From NCBI GenBank assembly GCA_964017045.1, contig OZ024798.1, forward strand, positions 32,416,347 to 32,480,346: a DNA stretch of 64,000 bases. Reading direction: 5' to 3'. Position 1 is the first letter of the stretch. Each line of letters begins with the position of its first letter. The notes under the pieces are model-generated. The model was not told the DNA's origin, searched no databases, and was given only the letters and a program-made list of their open reading frames with translations. The translations under genes were made by a program, and so were the position numbers. This document shows, one piece after another, positions 22,340 through 33,358 of this stretch. Origin of the DNA: Omphiscola glabra. Its lineage: Eukaryota > Mollusca > Gastropoda > Lymnaeidae.

Positions 22340-23395
22340 AGCATTTCAATGAATGAGTGAGAACCAGGTATGATAATGTCCATCCAAGAACTCTCCTGAA
22401 TGAGTGAGACCAGTGTTGAAGCCATCGGCCAGTGAACTCACCTGTAGACTAAGCCATGCGTTTAAGACATCGACCAGTGAACTCACCTGTAGAGTAAGCC
22501 ATGCGTTTAAGACATCGACCAGTGAACTCACCTGTAGAGTGAGACCTGCATTGCAGCCAAGAAATCACCTGTATTTGTGATATTTGTGTTAAAGCCCAAA
22601 TACTCACCAGTATGAGTGAGCACCACGTTGAAGCTATCCACCCTTTGAACTCACTCGCATTGAAGGTACCCACAATGAACTCTCCTGCGTTGAAGGTATC
22701 CCCCATGAAATCATGGGAAGGGGTGAGAACAGTGGCGTAGGAAGGAGGTGTAGGAGGGTATATTTTCCCCGGGTGGTACATATTTTCTTCATACTGAACG
22801 CGGCATTTTTTGCCAAATTTATTTGGTGAAACAAGCATGTCCCACCCTGAGCGACACCAACCTTAGTTACGCTATAACGTGAGACCTGCGTTGAAAACAC
22901 GACCTCACCTGTATGAGTGAGACCAGCGTTGAAAACACGACCTCACCTGTATGAGTGAGACCTGCACTGAAGCCACAAACTCACCTGTATGAGTGAGACC
23001 TGCGTTGAAAACACGACCTCACCTGTATGAGTGAGACCGGCACTGAAGCCACAAACTCACCTGTATGAGTGAGACCTGCGTTGAAAACACGACCTCACCT
23101 GTATGAGTGAGACCTGAACTGAAGCCACAAACTCACCTGTATGAGTGAGACTTGCACGAACTCAGCTGTATGAGTGAGACCTGAACTGAAGCCACAAACT
23201 CACCTGTATGAGTGAGACCTGCGTTGAAAACACGACCTCACCTGTATGAGTGAGATCTGCACTGAAGCCACAAACTCACCTGTATGAGTGAGACTTGCAC
23301 GAACTCAGCTGTATGAGTGAGACCTGCATTGAAGCCAAGAAATCACCCGTATGAGTGAGACCTGCATGAACTCACCTGTATGAGTGAGACCTGCG
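22340..23395. repeat. About 38-bp array carrying tandem 5' splice-site copies
   Basis: On the minus strand the units read TGCAGGTCTCACTCATACAG followed by GTGAG(T/G). This is the last seven codons of the adjacent alpha-arrestin exon plus its donor. I count about 15 intact CTCACCTGTA (donor) copies on the plus strand, plus mutated ones (CTCAGCTGTA, ATCACCCGTA). A two-unit period (units ending GAAAACACGAC and GAAGCCACAAA alternate) is visible at 22870-23280. A MITE interrupts it at 22730-22877. The left part (22340-22720) is older and more diverged. Confidence 0.88.
22730..22877 (+). mobile_element. hAT-like MITE inside the splice-site array, about 148 bp
   Basis: Starts CAGTGGCGTAGGAAGG and ends CCTTAGTTACGCTATA(A), a mutated inverse. 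Flanks GGTGAGAA and CGTGAGAC match at 6 of 8, but the host array is itself made of GTGAGA motifs, so the duplication is not independent evidence. The interior has CCCCGGGTGG like the other family members. Confidence 0.65.
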
Positions 23396-23558
23396 TTGAA
23401 GCTATCCGCCGAGCACTCAAGTTCTTAATCTCAGCGTACACTGGGATGGCCTCCTTGATGGTGTAGCCCTTCCGGTCCAGCTTCAGCATCGCCGTCACAG
23501 TGCCAGCAATGCAACACCAGGAACCAACGGCCTCGAATGTGTCGTTCTCAACAGGTAG
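23376..23558 (-). CDS. Alpha-arrestin (ARRDC family), internal exon C
   Basis: A 183-bp, 61-codon exon in phase 0 at both ends. It continues the frame of the exon at 33621-33865. It begins LPVENDTFEAVGSWCC and contains AMLKLDRKGYTIKEAIPVYA followed by EIKNLSARRIAST. This matches the linker and first strands of the Arrestin_C domain in ARRDC proteins (the usual pattern is a Cys pair, then LERKGYxPGExIPxxAEIxNxS). Alpha-arrestins are cytosolic adaptors that recruit NEDD4-type ubiquitin ligases to membrane cargo; the PPxY ligase-binding tail would be further downstream and is not seen here. The acceptor is TTGTTTCAG/CTACCTG and the donor ATACAG/GTGAGT. An alternative in-exon donor ACGCAG/GTCTCA is weaker. 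Both splice sites are reiterated in the flanking arrays. The last residues (VSLIQ) lie in repeat-derived sequence, so the true donor could differ. Confidence 0.85.
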
Positions 23559-23683
23559 CTGAAACAAGACATTACAGGTAACTGAGACAAAACATTACAG
23601 GTAGCTGAAACAAGACATTACAGGTAGCTGAAACAAGACTTTGAAGGTAACTGAAACAAGACATTACAGGTAACTGAAACAAG
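23554..23683. repeat. 23-bp array of tandem 3' splice-site copies, about 6 units
   Basis: On the minus strand the unit is GTAATGTCTTGTTTCAGCTA plus CCT, so each copy has a polypyrimidine-like CTTGTTT and a CAG. The unit nearest the exon supplies the acceptor of exon C. Six copies are seen on the plus strand (five CTGAAAC, one CTGAGAC). Confidence 0.9.
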
Positions 23684-23984
23684 AAGGGATGACCGAAAAA
23701 ATATTAACAAATTACTCCATTGACAGGGATATTCTAAAACAGGGTTTACCTCAATTTTCTACATTCAGCTCTGCCTTCAAATATTTTAGTAAGCCTAAAC
23801 ATTTTACGATGCATTTGAACATTTGAATATGAAATTCTAATTGTTATTATTGATCTACAAATAATACTGAGCATCAAATAAAATAAAGAAGAAATTAAAA
23901 AATAATTTTACAAAATTATATAAATCTTTACTACAGAGTCCTCCCAAGACCCCCCCCCCCCCGATACCCACCAAACCCCTAGAG
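23684..23984. other. Intronic DNA without features
   Basis: AT-rich intron sequence with a poly(C) run near 23951. No feature supported. Confidence 0.4.
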
Positions 23985-24155
23985 GCAGTGGCTCTCAGCC
24001 TTTCTAATGCCGCGACCCTTTAATACAGTTCCTCATGTTGCGGCTACCCCCAACCACATTTTTATTTTCGTTGTTTTCCGATGGTCTTAGGTGACTCCTG
24101 TGAGAGGGTGGTTCGACCCCCAAAGGGGTCGCGACCCACAGTTTGGGAAGCGCTG
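23985..24155 (-). mobile_element. SPIN-like hAT MITE, diverged (about 170 bp)
   Basis: Reads GCAGTGGCTCTCAGCCTTTC, then TGCCGCGACCCTTTAATACA, then CCGATGGTCTTAGGTGAC, then AAAGGGGTCGCGACCCACAG, ending GGGAAGCGCTG. These are the landmark ends and internal GATGGTCTTAGG of the SPACE INVADERS (SPIN) hAT group. Flanks CCCTAGAG and CCTTAGAG match at 7 of 8. It lies in the second alpha-arrestin intron. Orientation is opposite to the copies at 49.8 and 53.5 kb. Confidence 0.85.
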
Positions 24156-24345
24156 CCTTAGAGTCTGCAGTGAATCAGCAACATATGTTTAATTTGTTCA
24201 GAGGGGTCCAATAAAAGTCGCCATCGAAGCAGACACTTTGCCAGTGGGCCGTGAGTTTCAAAAGATGAACACCTTGATTTTATTTTACGATCAATTACTG
24301 CTGATTATCGTGAGGTATTGGAACTCTAATTGGCTACATTCCAGG

Positions 24346-24625
24346 GTTACCGGAAATTTGATCGAAAGAAATTTCGTCGACGGAAAATTGATCGACGGAA
24401 ATTTGATCGAACGGAATTTTGGTCGAATCTTTTTTTCAGTTCACACATTGAAATTTTCGTCAAATTTCTTTTTGAATGCACTGCACTAAATAGTTAAACA
24501 AAATAATGCATCCAAAATTAAATTTGAAGCAAAATCTTAACGTGTGGACTGAAAAAAAGATTCGACCAAATTTCCGTTCGATCAAATTTCCGACGATCAA
24601 TTTTCCGTCGACGAAATTTCTTTCA
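24346..24625. mobile_element. Foldback MITE (copy 1) with repetitive termini
   Basis: The left arm GGTTACCGGAAATTTGATCG, then GAAATTTCGTCGACGG, is inverted at the right end (CCGTCGACGAAATTTC). The terminal 80 bases are tandem variants of CGGAAATTTGATCGA. The centre includes TTTCGTCAAATTTCTTTTTG. The right extremity is lost at 24625. A second, more complete copy lies at 59530-59825. Confidence 0.85.
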
Positions 24626-24812
24626 TTATAGTCAAAGTTCAAAAAATCTATACAATATTTTTATTATAATTTCAATGATTTTATTGTATGCCGCCCCTGT
24701 GGATCTGTTACCCAAAAGTCAAGATTTCATTTGGTTTTATATCGTGAATCCACCACTGCCATTATGGCTTTAAACACGATCATGTGTTTGCTCTTCGATG
24801 GTATCGCGGAAA

Positions 24813-25178
24813 AAGAGATCAGACCACATCACCCCAGTTCTACGAGATCTCCATTGGGTTCCTATTAATAAGCGCATAGACCACAAGATTCTGTCCTTGG
24901 CGTATAGCTGCTTAGAAGGCTCTGCACCAGAATATCTGAAAGAACTGCTTTAAAAACATGTAACCTTAAAGAACCTGCGGTCCTCAACTCAGTCCTTATT
25001 GAAAATTCCCAGTGTGGATGAACACAGAAAAAAGTCATACGGAGTGCGCTCTTTTGAAGCGATAGCGCCAAAGTTATGGAATATTTTACCTCCATGTTTG
25101 AGGAGTACTGACAAGGAAAGAAAATTATTTAGAAAAAATTTAAAGACTTATTTGTTTAATAGATTTGATTACACCTGA
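24813..25178 (+). pseudogene. CR1/L2-type LINE, C-terminal end
   Basis: A 122-codon frame with one internal stop (TAA at 24951). It reads SDHITPVLRDLHWVPINKRI, then HKILSLAYSCLEGSAPEYLK, then VDEHRKKSYGVRSFEAIAPKLW, NILPPCLRS and NLKTYLFNRFDYT. This is the conserved C-terminus after the reverse transcriptase of CR1, L2 and Rex-like elements. It stops at TGA 25176-25178 and is followed by a short untranslated tail ending in (AATC)n (25230-25245), also typical of this group. A 5'-truncated dead copy in the second alpha-arrestin intron, antisense to the gene. Confidence 0.88.
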
Positions 25179-25246
25179 GCGCTGTGAGCCTGCTAAAGTA
25201 GCATGGATACCAGCGCTATAGAAGTATCCAATCAATCAATCAATTA
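25179..25246 (+). mobile_element. LINE 3' untranslated end with (AATC)n tail
   Basis: GCGCTGTGAGCCTGCTAAAG, then ACCAGCGCTATAGAAGTATC, then the (AATC)n tail. The 3' end of the CR1/L2-like element just upstream. Confidence 0.85.
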
Positions 25247-26216
25247 AGGGATTTGAGGCACTGGGTACGGTCAACTTAAGGCCACGTAGCTGTATGCTCA
25301 TTGTCCAAAGATAGTAATTGTAGAAAGCCCCCCTAAACTGTCAAAAGGACAGAATCTATAATAAGATGACAATAATATATTTTAAAAAAAAAACGAAATA
25401 AAAATGTGAACGCAATACACCCTCAATGCTTGCCATGATTTTATTTAACTTTAAAGAAGCCTGAATAGACACACCGCTTCTTAAGTCACTCGCCCTGAAG
25501 CTAATGTAACTCAGCACCAAAGGTCACTCTATGCACCGGTCAGCTCATTTATATTCAGTGCTTTATTGTAATGGTAAGAGCCGGTATGGTCGAATCAGCA
25601 CCTTAAACAATAAATCAGTTACTGATGAAGACGTTTCAACAAATTAAACAGTTTAATAGTTTTATTCTAGTTTCAATAAATAGTATAAAGCAAAATTACC
25701 ATTTAGTAGCAAAAAGAAATAAATGAAAAAAATCATAGCACATCTCCGTTGCTCTTAGATTAAGTGTAAATTGACGCAAAACTAATTCATGCAGGCGCCT
25801 TAATGAATATTTCTATTTTGAATTTATCAACAAAATTCGGTGTAGGATCTCAGTGAGCTCCTCCCCAGCCCCCTTCACACTTTGGCTTGGTCACCTTGCG
25901 CGCCCTTTAATTCCTTCTCCCCCCACCCCGTTCAGTTCCGGGTCGGCTCAGTGCATATATCAGGGATATCGTTATTTAAAGAATTATAATTTCTAGATTT
26001 CAATTTGCCAAAAGGCTCTAACGGTATGTATGCATTGTTATTTGAAGGGGTGCAGGAAACTCAAAGTCCGCCCCGGGTGGCACAATACCTTTCTATGCCA
26101 CTGGTTGACATATAACTAAAAGTTATTATTAAATATTTTTGTTGTCCTATTAAAATATACACACGTTATGAAAACTGACTAAAGTGATTAAGTTATGGTA
26201 CATAAGCAATCTTCAG
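25247..26216. other. Intronic DNA, mostly unassigned
   Basis: No gene. A right-end-only MITE fragment (CCCCGGGTGGCACAATACC to CTATGCCACTG, ending 26103) resembles the CAGTGGCGTAG family, but its left end was not located. Confidence 0.45.
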
Positions 26217-26404
26217 CATGGACGTCATTTGGGTATGACAGGGTGGGGGCTATGCCCCCACCCCCTGAATTTGCAGGCTTTATTTAAATTGCAATGTACT
26301 GTGGCCCCTTCAGTAATAAATAACTTTTCAAGCCGACCAAGTTTCCCCCCCCCCCCCCCCCCCGCCTTTTTTTTTCTTGAAAAACCCCTCAAATGACGCT
26401 CCTG
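26217..26404. mobile_element. hAT-like MITE (CATGGACGTCATTTG family), 188 bp
   Basis: Inverted ends CATGGACGTCATTTG and CAAATGACGCTCCTG. Flanks ATCTTCAG (26209-26216) and CTCTTCAG (26405-26412) match at 7 of 8. The centre carries GGGGGCTATGCCCCC and a long poly(C)/poly(T) tract. Confidence 0.8.
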
Positions 26405-26832
26405 CTCTTCAGCAGGCCAATTTGATTTTTATAGTGCAAACCCTGAGTTTAGCACTTGCCAAATTGAGACAGAGTTCCGGAAATGATGGTTGTGTGATTA
26501 ATGATTTCAAGACGGACCTTTACTATCGATCACCAGGTAGAGCACGGTACAATAATTAAAATACCGTCTTTAAAAAGGTATGCAATCTATTAAAGTGCAT
26601 CAATCGTCTAGCAGAAAGACGTCAAGGATCTCAGACCTGTCAGAGACCCACATGAGACCTTAGCAACAAAATAAATCCTTGATTTCAACCCTTCGGCCTC
26701 TCCACGCTTTATTGAAGCCATCTCTCTAGCCGGAAGTAAGCTGGCCTGTTGTCAAGGAGACGAAATGGCATTAAAGGGAGTTAAGAAGGGCGAAAACAAA
26801 TTGCAGTTACAGATTCATTTTGGCAACCTCAC

Positions 26833-27112
26833 TGAATTACTCCAAAGACTTTGATTCAGAGAGCTTGTTACCTTTGAACAACTTTCCCTGTTACTCTCTA
26901 AACTTTGATTCAAAGAGCTTGTTACCTATTAAAACAACTTTTCCCGTTACTCTCTAAACTTTTATTCCGAGTGCTTGTTACCTATTAACAACTTATTCCT
27001 TTACTCTCTAAACTTTGATTTCGAGTGCTTGTTACCTATTCACAACTTATTCCTTTACTCTCTAAACTTTGATTTCGAGTGCTTGCTACATATTAACAAC
27101 TCTCCCCGAAAC
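26833..27112. repeat. Minisatellite, about 55-bp unit, 5 copies
   Basis: The unit contains TCTCTAAACTTTGATTTCGA and GCTTGTTACCTATTAACAAC. The copies become more uniform toward the right. Confidence 0.88.
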
Positions 27113-27555
27113 CCTAGAGGCTTTATAACCAGCTGCGTCGTGTAGAGTGAATAGTTTACTCCAGCGTTTTAAATAACTTATTTACGGGAAACCTTCCCCA
27201 CCATTGCATTATGTAGACTGTAGTGGATAATTCAACTAATAAGTGAAAAGAAATTTGACTTTTGTCAGTGTTCATACTATCACTGGTTGTAGTCTTTGCA
27301 ACCAATGTAAAGTAACGAGTCATTACTTTCCACTGACATAGACATCAATGTAGCTGTCATCACATGTGTATGGTTAAAAGTAAGTTACGAGACAAACTGT
27401 ACCGGTGGACGAGGTTGTCACCATATCAACATACAGCTGTTGTAAGTTAGCACATGTTTCTTCCTACCGTGTCCAAGCTTAGATGTTAAGATTTACTTGA
27501 ACTTCTTGCTGGTCTAAACTCAATTTAAATGTCTGCATTGATAATGCATCGTGAT

Positions 27556-27710
27556 ACATTTCATTCGTTTACTGTTACCACGGGTAATGTGGGAGAAGTC
27601 TATAAACTCTATTTGAGTCATTCTTTTACTGTTACCACGGGTAATCTGAGATAAGTCTATAAACTCCATTTAAGTCATTTGTTTACTGTTACCTTGGGTC
27701 AGCATATGTG
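27556..27710. repeat. Minisatellite, about 56-bp unit, 3 copies
   Basis: The unit contains TTTACTGTTACCACGGGTAA and AAGTCTATAAACTCTATTTG. The DNA on either side (27113-27555 and 27711-28070) shows no gene. Confidence 0.85.
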
Positions 27711-28071
27711 AAAAGTCTGCAAACACTGTTTATACCCTGACTTAATTGCTGAAGAGAATAAGTGCATGATTTTTTTTTAGAATAATACGGAAATAATTTA
27801 AAAATATTCCTCATTTGTAAAAAGAAATAACATAATGACATGCTAAAAAAGATAAACACCATGACTGATGCTTCAAGCACCATCATTGTGGGGTTTTTCA
27901 AAGAGTTATTGCTAGGTATGTTCGACCATCTTGCTGAATACGATGTTTCTAGCGAAATGCTGCTAATGTAGATAATAGATGACGGACTGCTTTCAAGCTG
28001 TGTGAAGGAGACAGAAGATTAAGGTTGGTCGAAGCGTGATATAGAAAGAAAGGAAAATTAAAAAAAAAACA

Positions 28072-28325
28072 CGTTTTGGCTAACAGCTACCATCAGAACG
28101 TTTAGGCTAACAGCTACCATCAGAATGTTTAGGCTAACAACTACCATCAGAACGTTTAGGCTAACAGCTACCATCAGAACGTTTAGGCTAACAGCTACCA
28201 TCAGAACGTTTGGGCTAACAGCTACCATCAGAACGTTTAGGCTAACAGCTACCATCAGAATGTTTAGGCTAACAACTACCATCAGAACGTTTAGGCTAAC
28301 AGCTACCATCAGAATGTTAGCCCAA
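28072..28325. repeat. Minisatellite, 27-bp unit, 9-10 copies
   Basis: The unit contains TTTAGGCTAACAGCTACCAT. The nine-codon period gives open frames on both strands (for example TATIRTFRL on the plus strand); no gene inferred. Confidence 0.93.
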
Positions 28326-29371
28326 ACGTTCTTTTTTTTTATTGTCGTGTCTTTCTATTTCAAGCATCCACAAACCTTATTCTTCTGTTTGCTGATCTAG
28401 AGTAATTTGGGCGTATCTATAACTAAACTTGAAACACCCCCACATCTTTTCAATCATTGTGTAGAGAATGTTTTTCCAAGAGCTTTCAAGAAATGCGTAA
28501 AGATCAGAAATCTAATTTTAATAATTCAACCGGAAGTGCTTGGTGACACATATGGACATTTTATTTTTTAAGTGTAGAATGGACAAATCCAGGGCCAGCC
28601 CCACGAGAATGGAGAGAAATCTTGTTTTAAAAATCGATGGCTGGTGAGAATGTTGACGTTTGGAATCTAGGCCAATTAAAGGGCCGTAACGCTGCGTCTA
28701 TTCTTGTGTGAGTTATCCCTTCCAATGTTTGTGTATGCACGTGTTGATAGATTGTGTTCTATGTTTTGATAAAACAAAGTTTTTAAAGTGGCTTTAAGTA
28801 AGCAGGGCTTCCTTTCTCTCGTCCCTCTGGAACTGGATTCAAAAATAGTATTTGTTGGCGTGGATTTAGGGCACCGAGACCCTTGGAAAAATAAACAAAT
28901 AATTCAAAGAAATGTTTTCTAAATTCATTGTTTACATCCTAATACATAAGATACACGGTTAAAAAAAACAACTAAATTTATAATAAGTAGTTTAAGTGAG
29001 TGCTTAAACGTATGTTTTTAAATGTATAGGTAAAGAAAGAGTGAGATTGGGAAAAAGGGGGGGGGGGTCTAGTTTAACAAGGAAGTGATCAGTTTAGTGG
29101 CCGCGTAGAAAGAAAGTTTTTACTTCAATCTGGATTCCTACTGCTATAACCACAGCATCCCTTTGATTTAAAAGTACATATTACAATCCAATTTTTTTTA
29201 TTAAGATGCCATTATAACAACAAACTAATTTTTTAAAGCACTGATAGTTTTCAACCAAGAAATCGGTGGAATTTAACACACAAAAAAAGTTATTATGATA
29301 GCATGTTTTGGTATCACAAGATCAAAGACATTTTCAAGGTAAGCACGCTTAAGGAAACAGTATTTAGCTTC
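28326..29371. other. Intronic DNA without recognised features
   Basis: Unique sequence with a poly(G) tract near 29058. No gene, RNA or transposon ends identified. Confidence 0.4.
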
Positions 29372-29648
29372 GTATCATCATCATCATGTCCCTTAGTCCT
29401 TTGACGGTTGGGGCGCCACAGATGACATCAAAACTATTCTTCTCCATTCCTCTCTGTTTTCTGCTCTATGCACAGCATCGCCTATAGTTTTAGTCCCGTC
29501 GAATATTTGATGTTATCTTCCCATCTTTTTCTCTGTCTTCCTCTTCTTCTCCATCCTCTCGTTGTGCCCTGCATGATTTCTTTCTGCATGTTGGGTCTTT
29601 TCGTATGCCCGAACTTTCTATGGGCATTCGCCTTCCAGGAAACACGTC
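29372..29648 (-). pseudogene. Non-LTR retrotransposon C-terminal remnant
   Basis: The minus-strand frame from 29648 to a TAA at 29393 reads KFGHTKRPNMQKEIMQGTTR, then GWRRRGRQRKRWEDNIKYST, then AENREEWRRIVLMSS. The order GH-x-x-R, then a basic RGRQRKRW-D, then NREEWR is the usual C-terminus of another animal non-LTR element group, distinct from the RTE-like copies at 5.7 and 19 kb. A GAT-type simple tail (ATCATCATCATC on the plus strand) follows. The frame is intact over 85 codons, but the reverse-transcriptase domain is missing. Confidence 0.8.
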
Positions 29649-30430
29649 AAACGACGCCGGAAAAAGAATCTTAGTGTTCTCCCCTTCAGTATTGGAGATA
29701 ACTTAATAGGATGACAGGTATCAAAATATAAATATAAAAGTTCAATTTAACAACTTCAAGTTTATTGTGACACTTATAATTTTACATTTTATGGCGGTAA
29801 AATCCAATAGTTAAATGGGTTTTCAACGGTTTCAGTTTAATTCGTGCCGAATTCAGAGATAATTGAAAGGGTGCAGACGAACATGGAATTAGTCATTGAT
29901 AACTATGGATACAAAGATTTTCTGTTTAGTCGGAAATGTCGAGTCTAGCACCACAAGAAGCCTCTGTCAAGAAACTACATTGGATAAAATGGTTAGACGT
30001 GGCTTCCAACTCAGAGATACCTGCCGTAGCATTGGTTCACTGCTGGCTTTTGAGATTTTAATGGAACTGTAAGCGAGGAATCCACTCTATTTAACAAACT
30101 TCGTGAAGATCCCATCAATTCAATATAGTCGGAGTTCTGGAGATTTCCATAATAAGGTATCAAGTCGTTTTTAAATGACATTAGCTTTCACATTTTTACG
30201 ATCAATGCTAAAGTAAAACTACAATCTATTTCTAGGATTCAATTTTTAGTTTAAAAGTCGGTTACCCGCTAGAACGTAAAGGTTTGAAAGCTTTTGATGA
30301 ATTATTTCCTGTGAAGTTGAATGAATGGGAGATAATCTACTCGATGGATTTACAAAAACAGTGTTTCATAAACCATTTTCCCACCAACGTCCCACATGAG
30401 AATGTGAATAGTTTGCTCCCCCCCCCCCCG
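29649..30430. other. Intronic DNA without recognised features
   Basis: No gene supported; short frames only. Confidence 0.4.
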
Positions 30431-30437
30431 AGAACCT

Positions 30438-30512
30438 CACACACACATATACACGCACACACACACACACACACACGTACACGCACATACACATACACAC
30501 ACATACACAATT
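30438..30512. repeat. (CA)n microsatellite
   Basis: A CACA run with ATA and GTA interruptions, preceded by a poly(C) run. Confidence 0.95.
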
Positions 30513-30583
30513 TTATTTACTTTATTGGAGAGCTAAATAAAAGACGTTTCAGTGTTGCTATCAGTGAGACTGAATTTTAATTT

Positions 30584-31420
30584 GCCAGTCTTTTTAGGGG
30601 TCGATACTCTAACATGTACGATACAACTTACAATATGCCAGCCCGTTTAGGGGTCGATACTCTAACATGTACGATACAATTTAAAATATGCCATCCCGTT
30701 AAGGGGTCGATACTCTAACATGTACGATACAATTTAAAATATGCCAGCCCGTTTAGGGGTCGATACTCCAACATGTACGATACAATTTAAAATATGTCAG
30801 CCCGTTTAGGGGTCGATACTCTAACATGTACGGTACAATTTAAAATATGCCAGCCCGTTTAGGGGTCGATACTCTAACATGTACGGTACAATTTAAAATA
30901 TGCCAGCCCGTTTAGGGGTCGATACTCTAACATGTACGATACAACTTACAATATGCCAGCCCGTTTAGGGGTCGATACTCTAACATGTACGATACAATTT
31001 AAAATATGCCAGCCTTTTTAGGGGTCGATACTCTAACATGTACGATACAACTTACAATATGCCAGCCTTTTTAGGAGTCGATACTCTAACATGTACGATA
31101 CAATTTAAAATATGTCAGCCCGTTTAGGGGTCGATACTCTAACATGTACGATACAATTTAAAATATGCCAGCCCGTTTAGGGGTCGATACTCTAACATGT
31201 ACGATACAATTTAAAATATGCCAGCCCGTTTAGGGGTCGATACTCTAACATGTACGATACAATTTAAAATATGCCAGCCCGTTTAGGGGTCGATACTCTA
31301 ACATGTACGATACAACTCAAAATATGCCAGCCCGTTTAGGGGTCGATACTCTAACATGTACGATACAATTTAAAATATGCCAGCCCGTTTAGGGGTCGAT
31401 ACTCTAACATGTACGATGAC
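30584..31420. repeat. Minisatellite, 53-bp unit, about 16 copies
   Basis: The unit contains TTTAGGGGTCGATACTCTAA, CATGTACGATACAATTTAAA and ATATGCCAGCCCG. Highly homogeneous, with a few recurring variants (CAACTTACAAT, GCCTTTTTAGG). Confidence 0.95.
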
Positions 31421-32714
31421 AAACTTTGGAAAAAAACAACCTATTTTCTAACATTCCTCCCCCCAAAAAACTCCAATTTTAAACGTAATTACATGTGCTA
31501 TCTCAGACAATAACACACCTCCCTCATAATCTTTAATTCACCCCCCCCCCCCCCGAGGGGTGTACGCACAAGTTGAGAAAAATTACGCTTAAGCTAGACA
31601 AATGTTATGTTTACCATGGAACGTATAATTTTGCGATGACACGGTGAAAACAAGGTTCTCGAAATTTGCCGGTGAAAAATAATTTCATTTTACACTTTCA
31701 AAAACTATTGGTTTATAGAATTACGTGGGTTTTTTTTTTTTAAAGTTTTATGTTCGAGAATGACACTTTCCGCAGGAGCTTGCTTTCTGTCAGTTTAAAG
31801 GAACTTTATTAGCTAACCGTTTGAATTCTTTTCGTATGTTCTCAACTCAAGAGCAAAACAGTAATGGCATCCCCTCACATTAGGGATATTCCGATAACAT
31901 TTCAATATGCAATGAACCCCACTCCCCCACCCCCCCCCCATGACTTCAGACTCTGAGTTTCAGACGTGTTCACCCCACCTGGTCGGTTGCTATAAACATT
32001 GTAACAAGCTGTTTTCATAGGAAGCTATTTAAATTTAGGGCCGAGGCTAGAGACCCCGGGTGATGGGGAATTTTGTATCTTCAATGATTGCTTTGGACAG
32101 AAAACGTGAATCATGTTCGCGGTAGAAAATTTAAACTAAAGACTTCGGATAAAAAATAATCTTGTTAACTTCTTTTTTTTTTTTTTTTAGAGATAGTAAC
32201 ATTGAATGGAGATAAGCACCCACGTGTACTTTGCCTATTTTTAAAAAAAAATGGAAGACATGTTTATATTTATACTCCGACTAAAAATAATTTTTAAAAA
32301 TTTCCAGTGGTTAGAAGTGGGGATAATAACTAAACTTAAGACATCACAACATGATGTTTTCTTAGCAAACATTTAAGGAAAAAAAATGTATGTTGATATT
32401 TTTCTGATATGTTATTAGAAGAGTATCATGTTGCAGGCCTAAGCTCATATAGTTGTTGATATGTTTCGCACGAAAGAAAAACAATAAAATACGATTTACA
32501 AGTTCTGTGGGCAAATAACTGAAATGCACGTTTAAGTACTGTAAATATTATGTTATAAAGAAATATTAGATAGAGCATGTTATACAAGTCAAACTAAAAT
32601 ATAAATAATATAGAAATGATTTATAGAAAAATTGAAATATTTCTTGGATATATTTTAAATAATTTTTTAGAAATTATTTCTATATTTAGAGTCCCATAAT
32701 AAGAAATTCCCGCA
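31421..32714. other. Intronic AT-rich DNA
   Basis: No gene supported. Contains poly(C) (31542 region) and poly(T) (32170 region) tracts. Confidence 0.4.
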
Positions 32715-32721
32715 TGCGCAA

Positions 32722-32820
32722 AGGGACCATATCAACCGAGGGGTCAAATCAACCGAGGGGTCACATCAATGGAGGGGTCACATCAACCGAGGGGTCACAT
32801 CAACCGAGGGGTCACATCGC
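32722..32820. repeat. Minisatellite, 17-bp unit, about 6 copies
   Basis: The unit is GAGGGGTCACATCAACC. Confidence 0.9.
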
Positions 32821-32867
32821 ATCCGTCAAAAACTAACCTGGTCTCATAAATCAAAAGTTTGCATCAT

Positions 32868-33145
32868 TCAAAAAGATCTCATCATCCAAAGGATATCATC
32901 AACCTATGGGATCTTATCAACACAAGGGATCCCATTAATCAAAGGGATCTCATCATTCAAAGGGACCTCATCAACCAATGGGATCTCATCAACAAATGGG
33001 ATCTTATCAACCAAAGAGATCTCATCATTCAAAAGGAGCTCATAATTCAAAGGGATCTCATTATTCAAATGGTTCACCATTTAAAGGGATCTTATCAACC
33101 AATGGGATCTATCAACCAAAGGGATCTCATCATTCAAAGGCTCAA
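32868..33145. repeat. Minisatellite, 18-bp unit, about 15 copies
   Basis: The unit is GGGATCTCATCAACCAAA with CATTCAAAGG variants. Both this array and the 17-bp array to its left share an ATCAAC core and may be related. Confidence 0.88.
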
Positions 33146-33166
33146 AAATCTAAAAGTGTCCAAATG

Positions 33167-33358
33167 CAGTGGAACCCCACCATATCGCGAATTCGGATAT
33201 AACGCGGTCGTAGCATGGCTCCCGAAATTTTTTATATTCATTCACATAAAGAAAAAAAATTTCTGAGATACTGTAAAACCGCGCATTAACGCGACCCCGC
33301 TTTTAACGCGATCCGATTTTATGGACCCCGATCATCGCGTTATAGCGGGGTTCCACTG
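33167..33358 (+). mobile_element. pogo/Tigger-like MITE, 192 bp
   Basis: The inverted ends are CAGTGGAACCCCACCATATC and GCGTTATAGCGGGGTTCCACTG, with GGATATAACGCG and CGCATTAACGCG modules inside. CAGTG(G/T)AACC with interior 'ATAACGCG' is characteristic of pogo-like termini. The right flank begins with TA, as expected for a TA target, but the left flank reads TG, so the site duplication is not intact. Confidence 0.7.

Noticed and set aside
24060..24160. tRNA gene suggested by GGTTCGACCCC
   Set aside because: The motif belongs to the SPIN-like element (GGTCGAACGACC block); no cloverleaf can be drawn.
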